Assembly (NCBI RefSeq): GCF_004345605.1
Contig: NZ_SLVY01000014.1
Location: 1-64,000 of the forward strand
Origin: Rhodococcus sp. SMB37
GTDB lineage: Bacteria; Actinomycetota; Actinomycetes; Mycobacteriales; Mycobacteriaceae
DNA length: 64,000 bases
Direction: 5' to 3'
The position numbers and the translations under genes are program-made. The notes under the pieces were generated by a model that ran no database searches, was not told where the DNA came from, and saw only the letters and a list, made by a program, of their open reading frames with translations. Shown piece after piece: positions 17,099-26,279 of the stretch. The number at the start of each line of letters is the position of its first letter. Position 1 is the first letter of the stretch.

Positions 17099-17719
17099 TC
17101 ACGCGGAGCGGGATCCCCCGATGGACGATTCGACGATCACGATCAGGGTGTCGGTGAGCAAGGTGTGGACTTGATCGCGGGTCAGTGATCGGCGTTCGAT
17201 CCATTCCCGGCCGGTGGATTTGATCAGACCGCCGTAGGCACGAATCATCGGGTGGAGCGCGAGGGCCTCTTCCTCGGTGATGGCAGGTCCGAGCGCCTCG
17301 AGCAGGCGATCAGCGGCAAGGTCGTCCGCGTCGCTGAGGATCTTGCCGACGTCCGGGTCGCTTGCCATGCCGCCGCCGGCGACTGCGACGAGCCAGGTCT
17401 TGCCGTGTCGTTCGAGGATGCTCAGGAACCAGTCGATGAAGGCGTCCGCACGCTCGGCGAGGGTCCCGTCGGGGACGGTGACGCGATCCGGAGGTGGCAC
17501 GGTGACCATCGCTTTGATGACCTCGAGATAGAGGTCGCGCTTGCCTCCGAAGTAATGGTTGATGAGTCCCCGCGCGACACCGGCTTCTTTCGCCAGTTCG
17601 GTGGCCGACACCGACGCGTAGGGGCGTTCGCCGAACAGTCGGATGGCGCAGTCGAGGATCTGGCGGCGACGTGCGTCGGGTTCGAGGCGCTGTCGCCGGG
17701 GTTCGGCCTCCAAGCTCAT
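17099..17719 (-). CDS. TetR/AcrR-family regulator of the acyl-CoA operon
   Basis: The 206-residue protein has an N-terminal TetR HTH (SATELAKEAGVARGLINHYF near 38-57) and a helical ligand domain. It is divergent from the acyl-CoA dehydrogenase/ligase/ALDH operon. The palindrome TGTGC-N6-GCACA lies inside the promoter at 17787-17816, which makes autoregulation and operon repression likely. An acyl-CoA or free-acid effector is plausible but cannot be read from sequence. Confidence 0.85.
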   Translation of the reverse strand: MSLEAEPRRQRLEPDARRRQILDCAIRLFGERPYASVSATELAKEAGVARGLINHYFGGKRDLYLEVIKAMVTVPPPDRVTVPDGTLAERADAFIDWFLSILERHGKTWLVAVAGGGMASDPDVGKILSDADDLAADRLLEALGPAITEEEALALHPMIRAYGGLIKSTGREWIERRSLTRDQVHTLLTDTLIVIVESSIGGSRSA

Positions 17720-17786
17720 GGAAATACCCTCTCACTCCTGGTGGCCCCCGTTTCGCGTGGGCGAAATTCTGACCCGGGAATTGTTA

Positions 17787-17816
17787 TTGACAGTGTGCCA
17801 ACAAGCACATTACCTT
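17787..17816 (+). promoter_or_regulatory. Promoter with embedded TetR operator
   Basis: TTGACA (17787-17792) is followed after 18 bp by TACCTT (17811-17816), a reasonable sigma-A promoter. The inverted repeat TGTGC (17794-17798), CAACAA, GCACA (17805-17809) lies exactly between the two boxes. A bound TetR dimer would exclude RNA polymerase. The predicted transcript starts about 50 bp before the GTG of the acyl-CoA dehydrogenase. Confidence 0.6.
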
Positions 17817-17872
17817 GGGGGCACTCACGGGGACAGAAGCGAACCCGATCATCGCGCGACACCGGAGGCACC

Positions 17873-19027
17873 GTGTCCACAGCACTCATCACCACGCCCG
17901 AAGCGAGCGAGCCGGCTGCTGTTCGGGAACTCGCCCGCGACTTCTTCACCAAGGAAGTGGCGCCGCTCGAGTCGAAGTTCATCGAGCAGGGCTATCCCGA
18001 CCGATCCGTCTACCGCAGGGCCGGCGACCTGGGGCTTCTGTGCATGTCCATCCCCGAGGAGTACGGCGGCGGCGGTGCCACCTTCGCCTACGAAGCGATC
18101 CTGTTCGAGGAGCAGATCCGCTCCGGTGACAGCGCGATGCAGCTCGGCGTGCACACCGGTATCGTTCCGCATTACATCCTCGCGTACGGCACCGAAGAGC
18201 AGAAACAGCGTTGGCTGCCGAAACTCGCGTCGGGGGAGTGGATCGGCGCCATCGCGATGACCGAGCCGGGAACCGGATCCGACCTGCAGGCCATCAGTAC
18301 CCGCGCTGTCAAGTCCGGAGACGACTATCTCGTCTCCGGCGCAAAGACTTTCATTTCCAACGGCCGAAACTGCGACCTGCTGATCATCGCCGCGAAGACC
18401 GACCCCGAGGCCCGCGCGTCGGGCCTGTCGCTGCTCGTCGCCGAGGTATCCGACGACACACCGGGTTTCGAGCGCGGACGCGTGCTGGACAAGATCGGGC
18501 AGAAGGGCCAGGACACCGCCGAACTGTTCTTCGACGACCTGCGGATCCCGGCGGAGAACCTCCTCGGCCCCGACGAAGGCAGGGGATTCATCCAGCTGAT
18601 GGAACAGCTCCCCAACGAACGCCTGATCTGCGCAGTGGCAAGTGTTGCGATGATGGAGTACGCCGTCGAGGTGACCACCGCATACACGAAGGAACGCAAT
18701 ATCTTCGGCAAGCCGCTCATGGACATGCAGAACACCCGCTTCGAGCTCGCCGAGTGCGCCACCGTCACCCGCATCGCACGGACCTTCGTCGACGACTGCA
18801 TCGCCAAGTTCCTCCGAGGCGAACTCGACGTCCCCACCGCCGCGATGGCGAAGTACTGGACCAGCGACCAGCAGTGCGTGATCGTCGACCGCTGCCTGCA
18901 GCTGTTCGGTGGCTACGGGTACACGAACGAATTCCCGATCGCGCGCATGTTCACCGACAGTCGCGTACAGAAAATTTATGCCGGCGCCAACGAGGTCATG
19001 AAGGACATCATCGCCCGTTCGCTGTAA
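17873..19027 (+). CDS. Acyl-CoA dehydrogenase
   Basis: The 384-residue flavoenzyme is a full-length ACAD. It has the FAD/substrate loop AMTEPGTGSDL near 129 and the C-terminal catalytic Glu374 in YAGANEVMKDII. It forms the 2,3-enoyl-CoA in beta-oxidation. It starts at GTG 17873, preceded by GGAGG; the longer open frame overlaps the divergent TetR gene. The next gene is an acyl-CoA ligase 35 bp downstream, so the operon activates and dehydrogenates an acid. Confidence 0.9.
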   Translation: MSTALITTPEASEPAAVRELARDFFTKEVAPLESKFIEQGYPDRSVYRRAGDLGLLCMSIPEEYGGGGATFAYEAILFEEQIRSGDSAMQLGVHTGIVPHYILAYGTEEQKQRWLPKLASGEWIGAIAMTEPGTGSDLQAISTRAVKSGDDYLVSGAKTFISNGRNCDLLIIAAKTDPEARASGLSLLVAEVSDDTPGFERGRVLDKIGQKGQDTAELFFDDLRIPAENLLGPDEGRGFIQLMEQLPNERLICAVASVAMMEYAVEVTTAYTKERNIFGKPLMDMQNTRFELAECATVTRIARTFVDDCIAKFLRGELDVPTAAMAKYWTSDQQCVIVDRCLQLFGGYGYTNEFPIARMFTDSRVQKIYAGANEVMKDIIARSL

Positions 19028-19062
19028 GACCCTCACCGTTCCCCGGACACCCTGGAGTTTCA

Positions 19063-20592
19063 ATGTACCTGACCCAAGGCCTGCACCGTGCCCTGCAGCG
19101 CACTCCCGAGGCACCCGCCACCATCTACGGTGATCGCACACGCACGTTCCGCGAACATATCGATCGCATTGCTCGTCTCGCCGCCGGTCTGCACAGCCTC
19201 GGTGTGGTCTCCGGCGACCGCGTCGCGATGCTCTCGCTCAACAGCGACCGCTACGCCGAGTACCTTCTTGCGGTTCCGTGGGCCGATGCGGTTCTGAACC
19301 CGGTCAACATCCGGTGGAGCCCCGCCGAGATCGCATACTCGCTCAATGATTCCGGCACGAAGGTGCTCATCGTCGACGACGCGTTCACCGCGGCCGTTCC
19401 CGCTCTTCGCGGTGCCTGCCCCGACCTGACCACCATCGTGTACGCGGGGGAGAACGATGCCCCCGAAGGCACCGTGTCGTACGAAGAGCTGATCGCCACC
19501 CACGAACCGGTGGAGGACGCACGACGTTCCGGCGATGAGCTGGCCGGCATCTTCTACACCGGCGGAACCACCGGTTTCCCCAAGGGCGTGATGCTCAGCC
19601 ACGCCAACATGGTGACCTCGGCAGCCGGAACGGTCGCCACCGGCGAGCTCCTGTCCGGTGATGCGCGTTTCCTGCACGCTGCGCCGATGTTCCACCTCGC
19701 AGACCTGGCCGCGTGGGCAGGCCAGGTCATGCTCGGCGGACCTCACATCATCGTGCCGTTCTTCGAACCGGTCGCGGTACTGAAGGCGATCGAGCAGTAT
19801 CGCCCGACCGATGTCCTGCTGGTCCCGACCATGTTGCAGCTCCTCGTCGATCACCCCTCGGTGAGCGAATACGATCTGTCGGCGATGCAGCGGATCCTCT
19901 ACGGCGGTTCGCCGATCGGTGAAGGTCTGGCCAATCGGATCCTGACGATGTTCCCGGGTGTGCGCATGACCCAGGCGTACGGCATGACCGAGGTCGCGCC
20001 CGTCGCGTCGCTGCTGCTCCCGGACGATCACAGGGGCGCCACACTGCGCTCGGGTGGACAGGCCGCACCGCACTCGGAACTGCGGATCGTCGACACCGGC
20101 GGCAACCCTGTTCCTACCGGTACCGTCGGCGAGATCTGTGTGCGTGGTGGACATGTCATGCAGGGCTACTGGAACAAGCCTGCCGAAACCGCAGCCGTCC
20201 TGCGCGACGGCTGGTACCACACCGGCGACGGCGGTTACCTCGACGAGAACGGATTCGTCTTCGTCGTCGACCGACTCAAGGACATGATCGTGACCGGGGG
20301 AGAGAACGTGTACTCCGCCGAGGTCGAGAGCGCCCTGAGCAAGCATCCGGCGGTCGCGCAGTCCGCGGTGATCGGGTTGCCGTCCGAGACCTGGGGAGAA
20401 ACAGTGCACGCCGTCGTGATCCTGGCCGCGGGCGCCGAGGTCACTGCCGAAGAGTTGCAGGCATTCTGCAAGGAGCACATCGCCGGCTACAAGACACCAC
20501 GCAGTGTCGAGTTCGTCGACGCCATCCCGATGTCCGGGGCAGGCAAGATCCTCAAGCGTGAGCTTCGGGAAGCCCTGGCCGAGCGGTCCTGA
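19063..20592 (+). CDS. Long/medium-chain acyl-CoA ligase (AMP-binding)
   Basis: The 509-residue adenylate-forming enzyme has the P-loop YTGGTTGFPKG near 163-173, the TQAYGMTE substrate/AMP motif, the hinge DRLKDMIVTGGENVY and the C-terminal catalytic Lys in SGAGKILKREL. It is a complete FadD-type ligase. CTGGAG stands eight bases before the ATG. The stop overlaps the downstream ALDH start (TGATG). It is cotranscribed with the acyl-CoA dehydrogenase, so it probably supplies that enzyme's substrate. Confidence 0.9.
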   Translation: MYLTQGLHRALQRTPEAPATIYGDRTRTFREHIDRIARLAAGLHSLGVVSGDRVAMLSLNSDRYAEYLLAVPWADAVLNPVNIRWSPAEIAYSLNDSGTKVLIVDDAFTAAVPALRGACPDLTTIVYAGENDAPEGTVSYEELIATHEPVEDARRSGDELAGIFYTGGTTGFPKGVMLSHANMVTSAAGTVATGELLSGDARFLHAAPMFHLADLAAWAGQVMLGGPHIIVPFFEPVAVLKAIEQYRPTDVLLVPTMLQLLVDHPSVSEYDLSAMQRILYGGSPIGEGLANRILTMFPGVRMTQAYGMTEVAPVASLLLPDDHRGATLRSGGQAAPHSELRIVDTGGNPVPTGTVGEICVRGGHVMQGYWNKPAETAAVLRDGWYHTGDGGYLDENGFVFVVDRLKDMIVTGGENVYSAEVESALSKHPAVAQSAVIGLPSETWGETVHAVVILAAGAEVTAEELQAFCKEHIAGYKTPRSVEFVDAIPMSGAGKILKRELREALAERS

Positions 20593-22085
20593 TGAGCTCT
20601 GAAATCCAGGTATCCGACGAGGAGTTCCGCTCCCTCGATCCGGCGACGGACGAGGAAGTCGAGCGGTTCCGCATCCACGACGAGCACGCTGTACAGCTGC
20701 GGGTCGATCGCGCGCGGTCGGCGCTCCCGTGGTGGAAGCGCCAGGGTATGAGCGGCCGCGGCGCCCACCTGCGGCGGTGGCGGACGTGGATCTGGCGTAA
20801 CGCCGACGAGGTCATCGACCTGATCCATCGGGAGAACGGCAAGCCGCGCGACGATGCCTTCATCGAAGTCGTTCTGGCCGTCGAACACATGCGCTGGGCG
20901 GAGGACAACGCCGCCCGCGCGCTGCGTCCGCCGAAGTCGGGCCCGGGGCTGCTCTTCGCGAATTACGCGACAGACGTGGAGTACACGCCGCTCGGGGTGG
21001 TCGGCATCATCTCACCGTGGAACTATCCGCTCTACGCTCCGAACAGTTCGGTCTCGTTCGCGCTCGCAGCGGGCAACACTGTGGTGCTGAAGCCGAGCGA
21101 GTACACGCCTGCGGTTGCGGCCTGGTACGTCGACGCGTTCTATCGGGCGAATCCAGCTGCGCCGTCGGGTGTTCTGGAGCTGACGACGGGTTTCGGGGAG
21201 ACCGGCGCCCTGCTCTGCAACGCCGGCGTGGACAAGGTCGGGTTCACCGGGTCGACACGCACCGGCAAGAAGATCATGGCGCAATGCGCGCACACCCTCA
21301 CACCGGTGCTGCTCGAGTGCGGCGGCAAGGACCCCGTCGTCGTGGCAGAGGACGCCGATGTGAAGGCCGCGGCGCGCGCCATCGCGTGGGGTGGATTCTC
21401 CAATGCCGGTCAGACCTGTGTGGGTGTCGAACGTGTCTATGTCGTCCGCGAGGTCAGAGACAGGTTCCTCGCGGAACTACGCGGTCAGCTCGATCAGGTG
21501 CGACCGGGCAGCGGTGACGACGCCACGTATGGGCCGATGACGATGCCCGCCCAGATCGACGTGGTGCGTCGCCACATTGCCGCTGCTGTGAAGGACGGTG
21601 GGCAGTTGCTGCTCGGAGGGCCCGAATCGGTGGGCGATCGGTACATCGAACCGGTCGTGATCCTCGACGCAGACGAGGACTCGGCCGCGGTCAGGGAGGA
21701 GACGTTCGGTCCGGTGGTGACGGTGCGGACGGTCACCGACGTCGACGAGGCCGTGGAGTTGGCAAATGCGAGCGACTTCGCGCTCGGTGCGTCGGTGTTC
21801 TCGCGTCGGCGCGGTGTCGAGATCGCTGAGCGGCTCCGCGCGGGCCAGGTCACGATCAACTCCGTCGTCGCGTTCGCGGGCATGGGCGCTGTCCCGATGG
21901 GCGGAGTCGGCGACAGTGGGTTCGGGCGCGTTCACGGGGTCGACGGGATGCGTGAATTCGTCTCTACCCGCAGTGTGGTGCGTCAGCGCTTTCCGCTACC
22001 CGGATTCGAGCTGATCGCGCTTCGCCGCAAGTCGTACGTGCTGCCGGTGCTGCGGCGCGTGCTGGGGCTGCGTCACGCCCGATGA
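20592..22085 (+). CDS. NAD(P)-dependent aldehyde dehydrogenase
   Basis: The 497-residue ALDH carries Cys276 (NAGQTCVGVER), the Glu of LLECGGKDP near 242, and FTGSTRTGKKIM. The C-terminal 25 residues after the core are basic and hydrophobic (FELIALRRKSYVLPVLRRVL), which may give membrane association as in fatty-aldehyde dehydrogenases. As third gene of the operon it would feed acids to the upstream ligase. Its 3' end overlaps the convergent TetR gene by 13 bp. Confidence 0.87.
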   Translation: MSSEIQVSDEEFRSLDPATDEEVERFRIHDEHAVQLRVDRARSALPWWKRQGMSGRGAHLRRWRTWIWRNADEVIDLIHRENGKPRDDAFIEVVLAVEHMRWAEDNAARALRPPKSGPGLLFANYATDVEYTPLGVVGIISPWNYPLYAPNSSVSFALAAGNTVVLKPSEYTPAVAAWYVDAFYRANPAAPSGVLELTTGFGETGALLCNAGVDKVGFTGSTRTGKKIMAQCAHTLTPVLLECGGKDPVVVAEDADVKAAARAIAWGGFSNAGQTCVGVERVYVVREVRDRFLAELRGQLDQVRPGSGDDATYGPMTMPAQIDVVRRHIAAAVKDGGQLLLGGPESVGDRYIEPVVILDADEDSAAVREETFGPVVTVRTVTDVDEAVELANASDFALGASVFSRRRGVEIAERLRAGQVTINSVVAFAGMGAVPMGGVGDSGFGRVHGVDGMREFVSTRSVVRQRFPLPGFELIALRRKSYVLPVLRRVLGLRHAR

Positions 22086-22708
22086 GGTACCACGATCGAA
22101 AGCAGATGGGATTGCGCGAACGACACCAGTTCGTCGCGTGATCCGAGGGGTATCACTGCCTGCGGCGTGAGAACAACGGAATGAGCAACCCGAACGAGGA
22201 CCTCGGCGCGCGCGGCGAGGTCCTCGATGGCGGGCATCAGTCCGGATTTCACGGCTTCGTCGAGTATGGCGGCGGCCGCGTGCGTGGCGTTCGTGAGGAG
22301 TGCGCCCCCATCGGTCGTCAATCGGGGTAGCGAACTCGCGGCCTCGAGGGTGAGCATCCGATTCCAGACGGGGTGTTCGCGCATGCGAATGACGGTGGTG
22401 GCGAAGACGTTGCCGATCATGTCGTCGATGGTCTCGGCGGCTCGGGCCGTGGCGACGACCTCGTCGATCAGACGCGCGGCGCTCCGGGTGGTCACGGCGT
22501 GCGCGATCTCGTCCCGACCGCCGATTCGTCGGTAGATCGTCACCCGCCCCACGCCGGCACGTCGAGCGATGTCGTTGATCGTCGTCAGTTTGACGCCGAT
22601 TTCGCTGAACTGGGCCTCGGCCGCATCGAGGATCGACTCGATCTCCGGCGGGTTGGTGGCGCCGACGGTGGACGCGACATCGGCGGCGGGCGGCTGTTCG
22701 GCAGGCAT
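22073..22708 (-). CDS. TetR-family regulator of the FMO operon
   Basis: The 211-residue TetR protein has a clear HTH (TINDIARRAGVGRVTIYRRI near 43-62) and a helical effector domain. It is divergent from the hydrolase/reductase/monooxygenase/SDR operon across 106 bp. That gap contains GATACA-N13-TGTATC and a direct repeat TGTATCTTC, likely its binding region. It differs from the TACTGT-N7-ACAGTA element of the later operons, so it is probably a separate, local regulator. Confidence 0.85.
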   Translation of the reverse strand: MPAEQPPAADVASTVGATNPPEIESILDAAEAQFSEIGVKLTTINDIARRAGVGRVTIYRRIGGRDEIAHAVTTRSAARLIDEVVATARAAETIDDMIGNVFATTVIRMREHPVWNRMLTLEAASSLPRLTTDGGALLTNATHAAAAILDEAVKSGLMPAIEDLAARAEVLVRVAHSVVLTPQAVIPLGSRDELVSFAQSHLLSIVVPHRA

Positions 22709-22745
22709 CGTCCTAGGCTATCCCGATCTATCTTCCTGAAACATT

Positions 22746-22784
22746 GATACACGGTAAGTCCTAATGTATCTTCGCTGTATCTTC
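22746..22784. promoter_or_regulatory. Candidate TetR operator region
   Basis: GATACA (22746-22751) and TGTATC (22765-22770) form an inverted repeat. TGTATCTTC is directly repeated at 22765-22773 and 22776-22784. The block sits in the divergent gap between the TetR gene and the di-iron hydrolase gene. No other strong palindrome is present there. Confidence 0.45.
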
Positions 22785-22814
22785 CAGTAACACGTAACAA
22801 CCGAGGAGTCAGGC

Positions 22815-23705
22815 ATGTCGTCACATCACGGCGCTCCGACGCCCTACAGCGAAGAGGCACTCGCGATCACCGCTCGCAACGTGCGCTTCGACTGGTCCGG
22901 GGTGCCACTGCAGTACGTCCCCGGCGACTCGTACGCGACGCAGTTCTGGAACGTCATGCACCTCGTACTCCCCGAGGGCGAGCGCGCCATGGCAGACGTC
23001 TTCGGCCGATCCCTGGAGTACATCGACGACCCGCGCCTGCACGAAGAGGTCGTCGGATTCGTCGGTCAGGAAGCCACGCACGCGAGCTCCCACGAGAGCT
23101 TCCGCACGTACCTCGCCGAACACGACGTCGACATCGCGCCCGTCCTCGAGCGCATCGGATACATCGTCGACCAGATCTTCGGCGACCACGGCCTCGAGGG
23201 CCGCGCGGGACGAATTTGGCTGCGCGAACGCCTCGGCATCTACGCCGCCGCCGAGCACTTCACTGCCGTCGTCGGCGAGTGGCTGATCGACAACGCCCCG
23301 TTCGACCGACGCGGTGTCGATCCGACGATGCTCGACCTGCTGCGCTGGCACGGAGCCGAGGAGATGGAACACCGCAACGTCGCGTACGACGCCTTCCAGT
23401 ATGTCGACGGCAGCTACGCGCGCCGTGTGCGCACCGCGTTCATCGCGTTCGCGGGCCTCGCGATCCTGTGGTTCAGCACCACCGCCTACATGTACCGCAT
23501 CGACACCACCGAAACCCGCCGCGTGTGGTGGCCCCTCGCCTACCGGCGCTCGGTGAAGGCATCGATGATCCCCACTCTGACCTTCCTCGCGAAGCAGATC
23601 CCGCCGTACCTGAAGCGCGACTTCCACCCCTCGCACATGGGCGACATCGACAAGGCCGTCCGCTACCTCGCCCAGTCTCCCGCAGCCCGGGAGGCCGCAG
23701 CATGA
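22815..23705 (+). CDS. Metal-dependent hydrolase family protein (PF10118-like, ferritin-like)
   Basis: The 296-residue protein matches the uncharacterised 'metal-dependent hydrolase' family with Glu/His motifs typical of a di-metal helical bundle: GQEATHASSHE near 76 and WHGAEEMEHRNV near 178. One membrane-like segment lies near 200-222. In this operon it is followed by a ferredoxin-type reductase, so it could be a di-iron oxygenase-like partner rather than a hydrolase (inference). GAGGAG precedes the ATG. Its stop overlaps the next start. Confidence 0.75.
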   Translation: MSSHHGAPTPYSEEALAITARNVRFDWSGVPLQYVPGDSYATQFWNVMHLVLPEGERAMADVFGRSLEYIDDPRLHEEVVGFVGQEATHASSHESFRTYLAEHDVDIAPVLERIGYIVDQIFGDHGLEGRAGRIWLRERLGIYAAAEHFTAVVGEWLIDNAPFDRRGVDPTMLDLLRWHGAEEMEHRNVAYDAFQYVDGSYARRVRTAFIAFAGLAILWFSTTAYMYRIDTTETRRVWWPLAYRRSVKASMIPTLTFLAKQIPPYLKRDFHPSHMGDIDKAVRYLAQSPAAREAAA

Positions 23706-24760
23706 GCACCGTCACCGCACCGTCGCCGTTCCTCGGCGCGGTGATGCACGCGACCCAGGCCTACTCGAAGCTGTTCAGCGAGAGTCGCCTCGCCCCGATC
23801 CTGTCGCGACCCGCCCCCGTGCGGCACAGCGCCTACGACCGTGTGCTCCACGTCGAGACCCGCACCGTGGAAGCCGACGGAGTCGTCTCCCTGACACTGT
23901 CCTCACCCGACGGCGGACCGCTGCCCGCCTGGGTTCCCGGTGCGCACCTCGACGTCTTCCTGCCGTCGGGTCCACAACGTCAGTACTCCCTGTGCGGAGA
24001 CCCCGAGGACCGGGCCCGCTACCGCATCGCCGTCCGCCGCATAGACGACGGCGTCGGTTCCGCCGAGATCCACGACGCGGTCGACGAAGGCAGCACACTC
24101 CGGGTCCGCGGCCCCCGCAACGCCTTTCCCCTCGCCGCCGCACCCTCGTACCTCTTCGTCGCCGCCGGGATCGGAATCACGCCGATCCTGCCGATGATCC
24201 GCAGTGTCGCCGGCACCGGGACTCCGTGGACGCTGCTCTACCTCGGCCGGTCCCGCGACACCATGCCGTTCCAGGGCGAACTGTCGGCACTCCCCGGTGG
24301 CGACGTCCTGATCCGGCCCGACGACGAATTCGGCATCACCCCGATCGCCGAGATCCTCGGCCACGCCCGGCCGAACGGCGCCATCTACCTGTGCGGTCCG
24401 GCGCCCCTCATCAAAGACGCATACCAGCAGGCTCCCCTCGTGGCACCGACCTGCTCGCTGCACACCGAACGATTCAGCCCGCCGCCCGTCGTCGGGGGCG
24501 AACCGTTCGCGCTGCGTCTCGCACGGACGGGAACCACCGTTGAGGTCGCTGCGGACGAGACCGCTCTCTCGGCGCTGCGGCGTGCCGTCCCGTCCGCGGC
24601 CTATTCATGCCGGCAAGGCTTCTGCGGAAGCTGCAAGGTGCGCGTGGTGTCCGGCGACGTCGACCATCGCGACACGCGTCTCCTCGATGAGGAGCGATCG
24701 GGATCGATGCTCCCGTGCGTGTCGCGCGCTGCCGGATCCACACTCGAAATCGACCTGTGA
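23702..24760 (+). CDS. PDR/VanB-type oxidoreductase (FMN/FAD, NAD, 2Fe-2S)
   Basis: The 352-residue protein has a ferredoxin-reductase core (RQYSLCGDP flavin motif near 96-104, GIGITPILPMI NAD motif near 158). A C-terminal plant-type 2Fe-2S domain has CRQGFCGSC (303-311) and a last Cys near 341. It carries electrons from NAD(P)H to an oxygenase. The adjacent di-metal protein is the natural partner candidate, since no P450 lies in this operon. The start overlaps the preceding stop (ATGA). Confidence 0.87.
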   Translation: MSTVTAPSPFLGAVMHATQAYSKLFSESRLAPILSRPAPVRHSAYDRVLHVETRTVEADGVVSLTLSSPDGGPLPAWVPGAHLDVFLPSGPQRQYSLCGDPEDRARYRIAVRRIDDGVGSAEIHDAVDEGSTLRVRGPRNAFPLAAAPSYLFVAAGIGITPILPMIRSVAGTGTPWTLLYLGRSRDTMPFQGELSALPGGDVLIRPDDEFGITPIAEILGHARPNGAIYLCGPAPLIKDAYQQAPLVAPTCSLHTERFSPPPVVGGEPFALRLARTGTTVEVAADETALSALRRAVPSAAYSCRQGFCGSCKVRVVSGDVDHRDTRLLDEERSGSMLPCVSRAAGSTLEIDL

Positions 24761-24773
24761 AACGAGTCGGACC

Positions 24774-26279
24774 ATGACTGATACACATTTGCGCGTCGCC
24801 ATCATCGGTGCCGGTTTCGGTGGCCTGGGGACGGCAATCAGGCTTCAGCAGGACGGAATCGACGACTTCGCGGTATTCGAACGCGCGGAAACTCTCGGCG
24901 GAACCTGGCAGGCCAACACCTACCCGGGCGCCCAGTGCGACATACCGTCGATCCTCTACTCCTTCTCGTTCGCGCCCAAACCCGACTGGAGCAGGCTCTA
25001 CCCGCTGCAGGAAGAAATCCAGCAGTACCTCGAGGACTGCGCGGACAAGCACAACCTCCGCCCCCACCTGCATCTGGGGACCGAGATGGTCGAGGCAGCC
25101 TGGAACGATACGGCTCAGCACTGGCGCGTGGAGACCACCCGCGGGAACTACACCGCCGACATCCTCGTCGCCGCGATGGGCCCGTTCAGTGAACCTTCCG
25201 TGCCGAACCTTCCCGGCCTCGACTCGTTCGACGGTGCCACCTACCACTCGGCCGACTGGAACCACGAGCACGACATCGCCGGTCGACGCGTCGCAGTGGT
25301 CGGTACCGGAGCGTCTGCCGTGCAGTTCATTCCGCGCCTGCAACCGCAGGTCGAGCACATGACGGTGTTCCAGCGGACACCCACCTGGATCCTTCCGCAC
25401 CCCGACCGCCCGGTCGCTCCCCGTGTGCAGCGGCTCTTCGCGAAGGTGCCGGCCACCCAGCGTGCCGCCCGCAAAGCCCTGGATCTCGTCCAGGAAGCCC
25501 TCGTGCCCGGGCTCGTCTACCGCCCCGGGTTGCTCAGCGGCGCTGCGGCACTCGGACGGTGGCACCTGCGCCGCCAGGTCGAGGACCGGGCATTGGTCGA
25601 GAAGCTCACCCCCACATACGCATTCGGATGCAAGCGGCCCACGTTCTCCAACAGGTACTACCCGGCCCTTGCGTCCGACAACGTCGATGTCGTCACCACC
25701 GGAATCGATCACGTCGAACGCGACGCGGTCGTGACCGTCGACGGCACCAGGCACGAGGTCGACACCATCGTGTTCGGCACCGGGTTCAAGCTCACGAACA
25801 ACAGTGGCTTCTCCCGACTGCGCGGCCGCGACGGCCGCCTGCTGTCGGAGCAGTGGGCGGGCGGTGAGATGACCGCCTACCTGGGGACGACGATCGAGAA
25901 CTTTCCCAATATGTTCATGCTGCTGGGTCCGAACTCCGTGGTCTACACCTCTCAGGTGGTCACCATCGAAACGCAGATCGACTACCTGCTCGCGGCTCTG
26001 CATGCCATGGGTGCCACGAACATCGACAGTGTCGAGGTGCGAGCCGATGTCCAGCAGGATTTCGTCGAGGACACCGACCGGCGCTTGGCCGGATCCGTGT
26101 GGAACTCCGGCGGATGCAGCAGCTACTACCTGAGCCCCTCGGGCCGCAATTTCACGTTCTGGCCCGGCTTCAACGCGTCGTTTCGCCGACGGATGTCGAA
26201 GTTCGACCTCGCCGACTACCGGCTCGGGAAGGTCCTGGCCCCTGCCGCGCATCCCGCATCGGAGGAAGCGTTGATATGA
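24774..26279 (+). CDS. Flavin-containing/Baeyer-Villiger-type monooxygenase
   Basis: The 501-residue protein has two Rossmann motifs (GAGFGG near 12, GTGASA near 177). The class B monooxygenase fingerprint appears as FDGATYHSADWN near 156-167, which is FxGxxxHxxxW with Asn in place of the usual Pro/Asp. This places it with BVMO/FMO enzymes, including the MymA group of mycobacteria. It would insert oxygen next to a ketone or oxidise a soft nucleophile. It is cotranscribed with a reductase and an SDR, consistent with alcohol to ketone to ester chemistry. Confidence 0.85.
   Translation: MTDTHLRVAIIGAGFGGLGTAIRLQQDGIDDFAVFERAETLGGTWQANTYPGAQCDIPSILYSFSFAPKPDWSRLYPLQEEIQQYLEDCADKHNLRPHLHLGTEMVEAAWNDTAQHWRVETTRGNYTADILVAAMGPFSEPSVPNLPGLDSFDGATYHSADWNHEHDIAGRRVAVVGTGASAVQFIPRLQPQVEHMTVFQRTPTWILPHPDRPVAPRVQRLFAKVPATQRAARKALDLVQEALVPGLVYRPGLLSGAAALGRWHLRRQVEDRALVEKLTPTYAFGCKRPTFSNRYYPALASDNVDVVTTGIDHVERDAVVTVDGTRHEVDTIVFGTGFKLTNNSGFSRLRGRDGRLLSEQWAGGEMTAYLGTTIENFPNMFMLLGPNSVVYTSQVVTIETQIDYLLAALHAMGATNIDSVEVRADVQQDFVEDTDRRLAGSVWNSGGCSSYYLSPSGRNFTFWPGFNASFRRRMSKFDLADYRLGKVLAPAAHPASEEALI

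Noticed and set aside
22738-22756. A seventh copy of the shared operator before the FMO operon
   Set aside because: Only the right arm ACGGTA is present; the left arm reads GAAACA. A separate local TetR is next to it.
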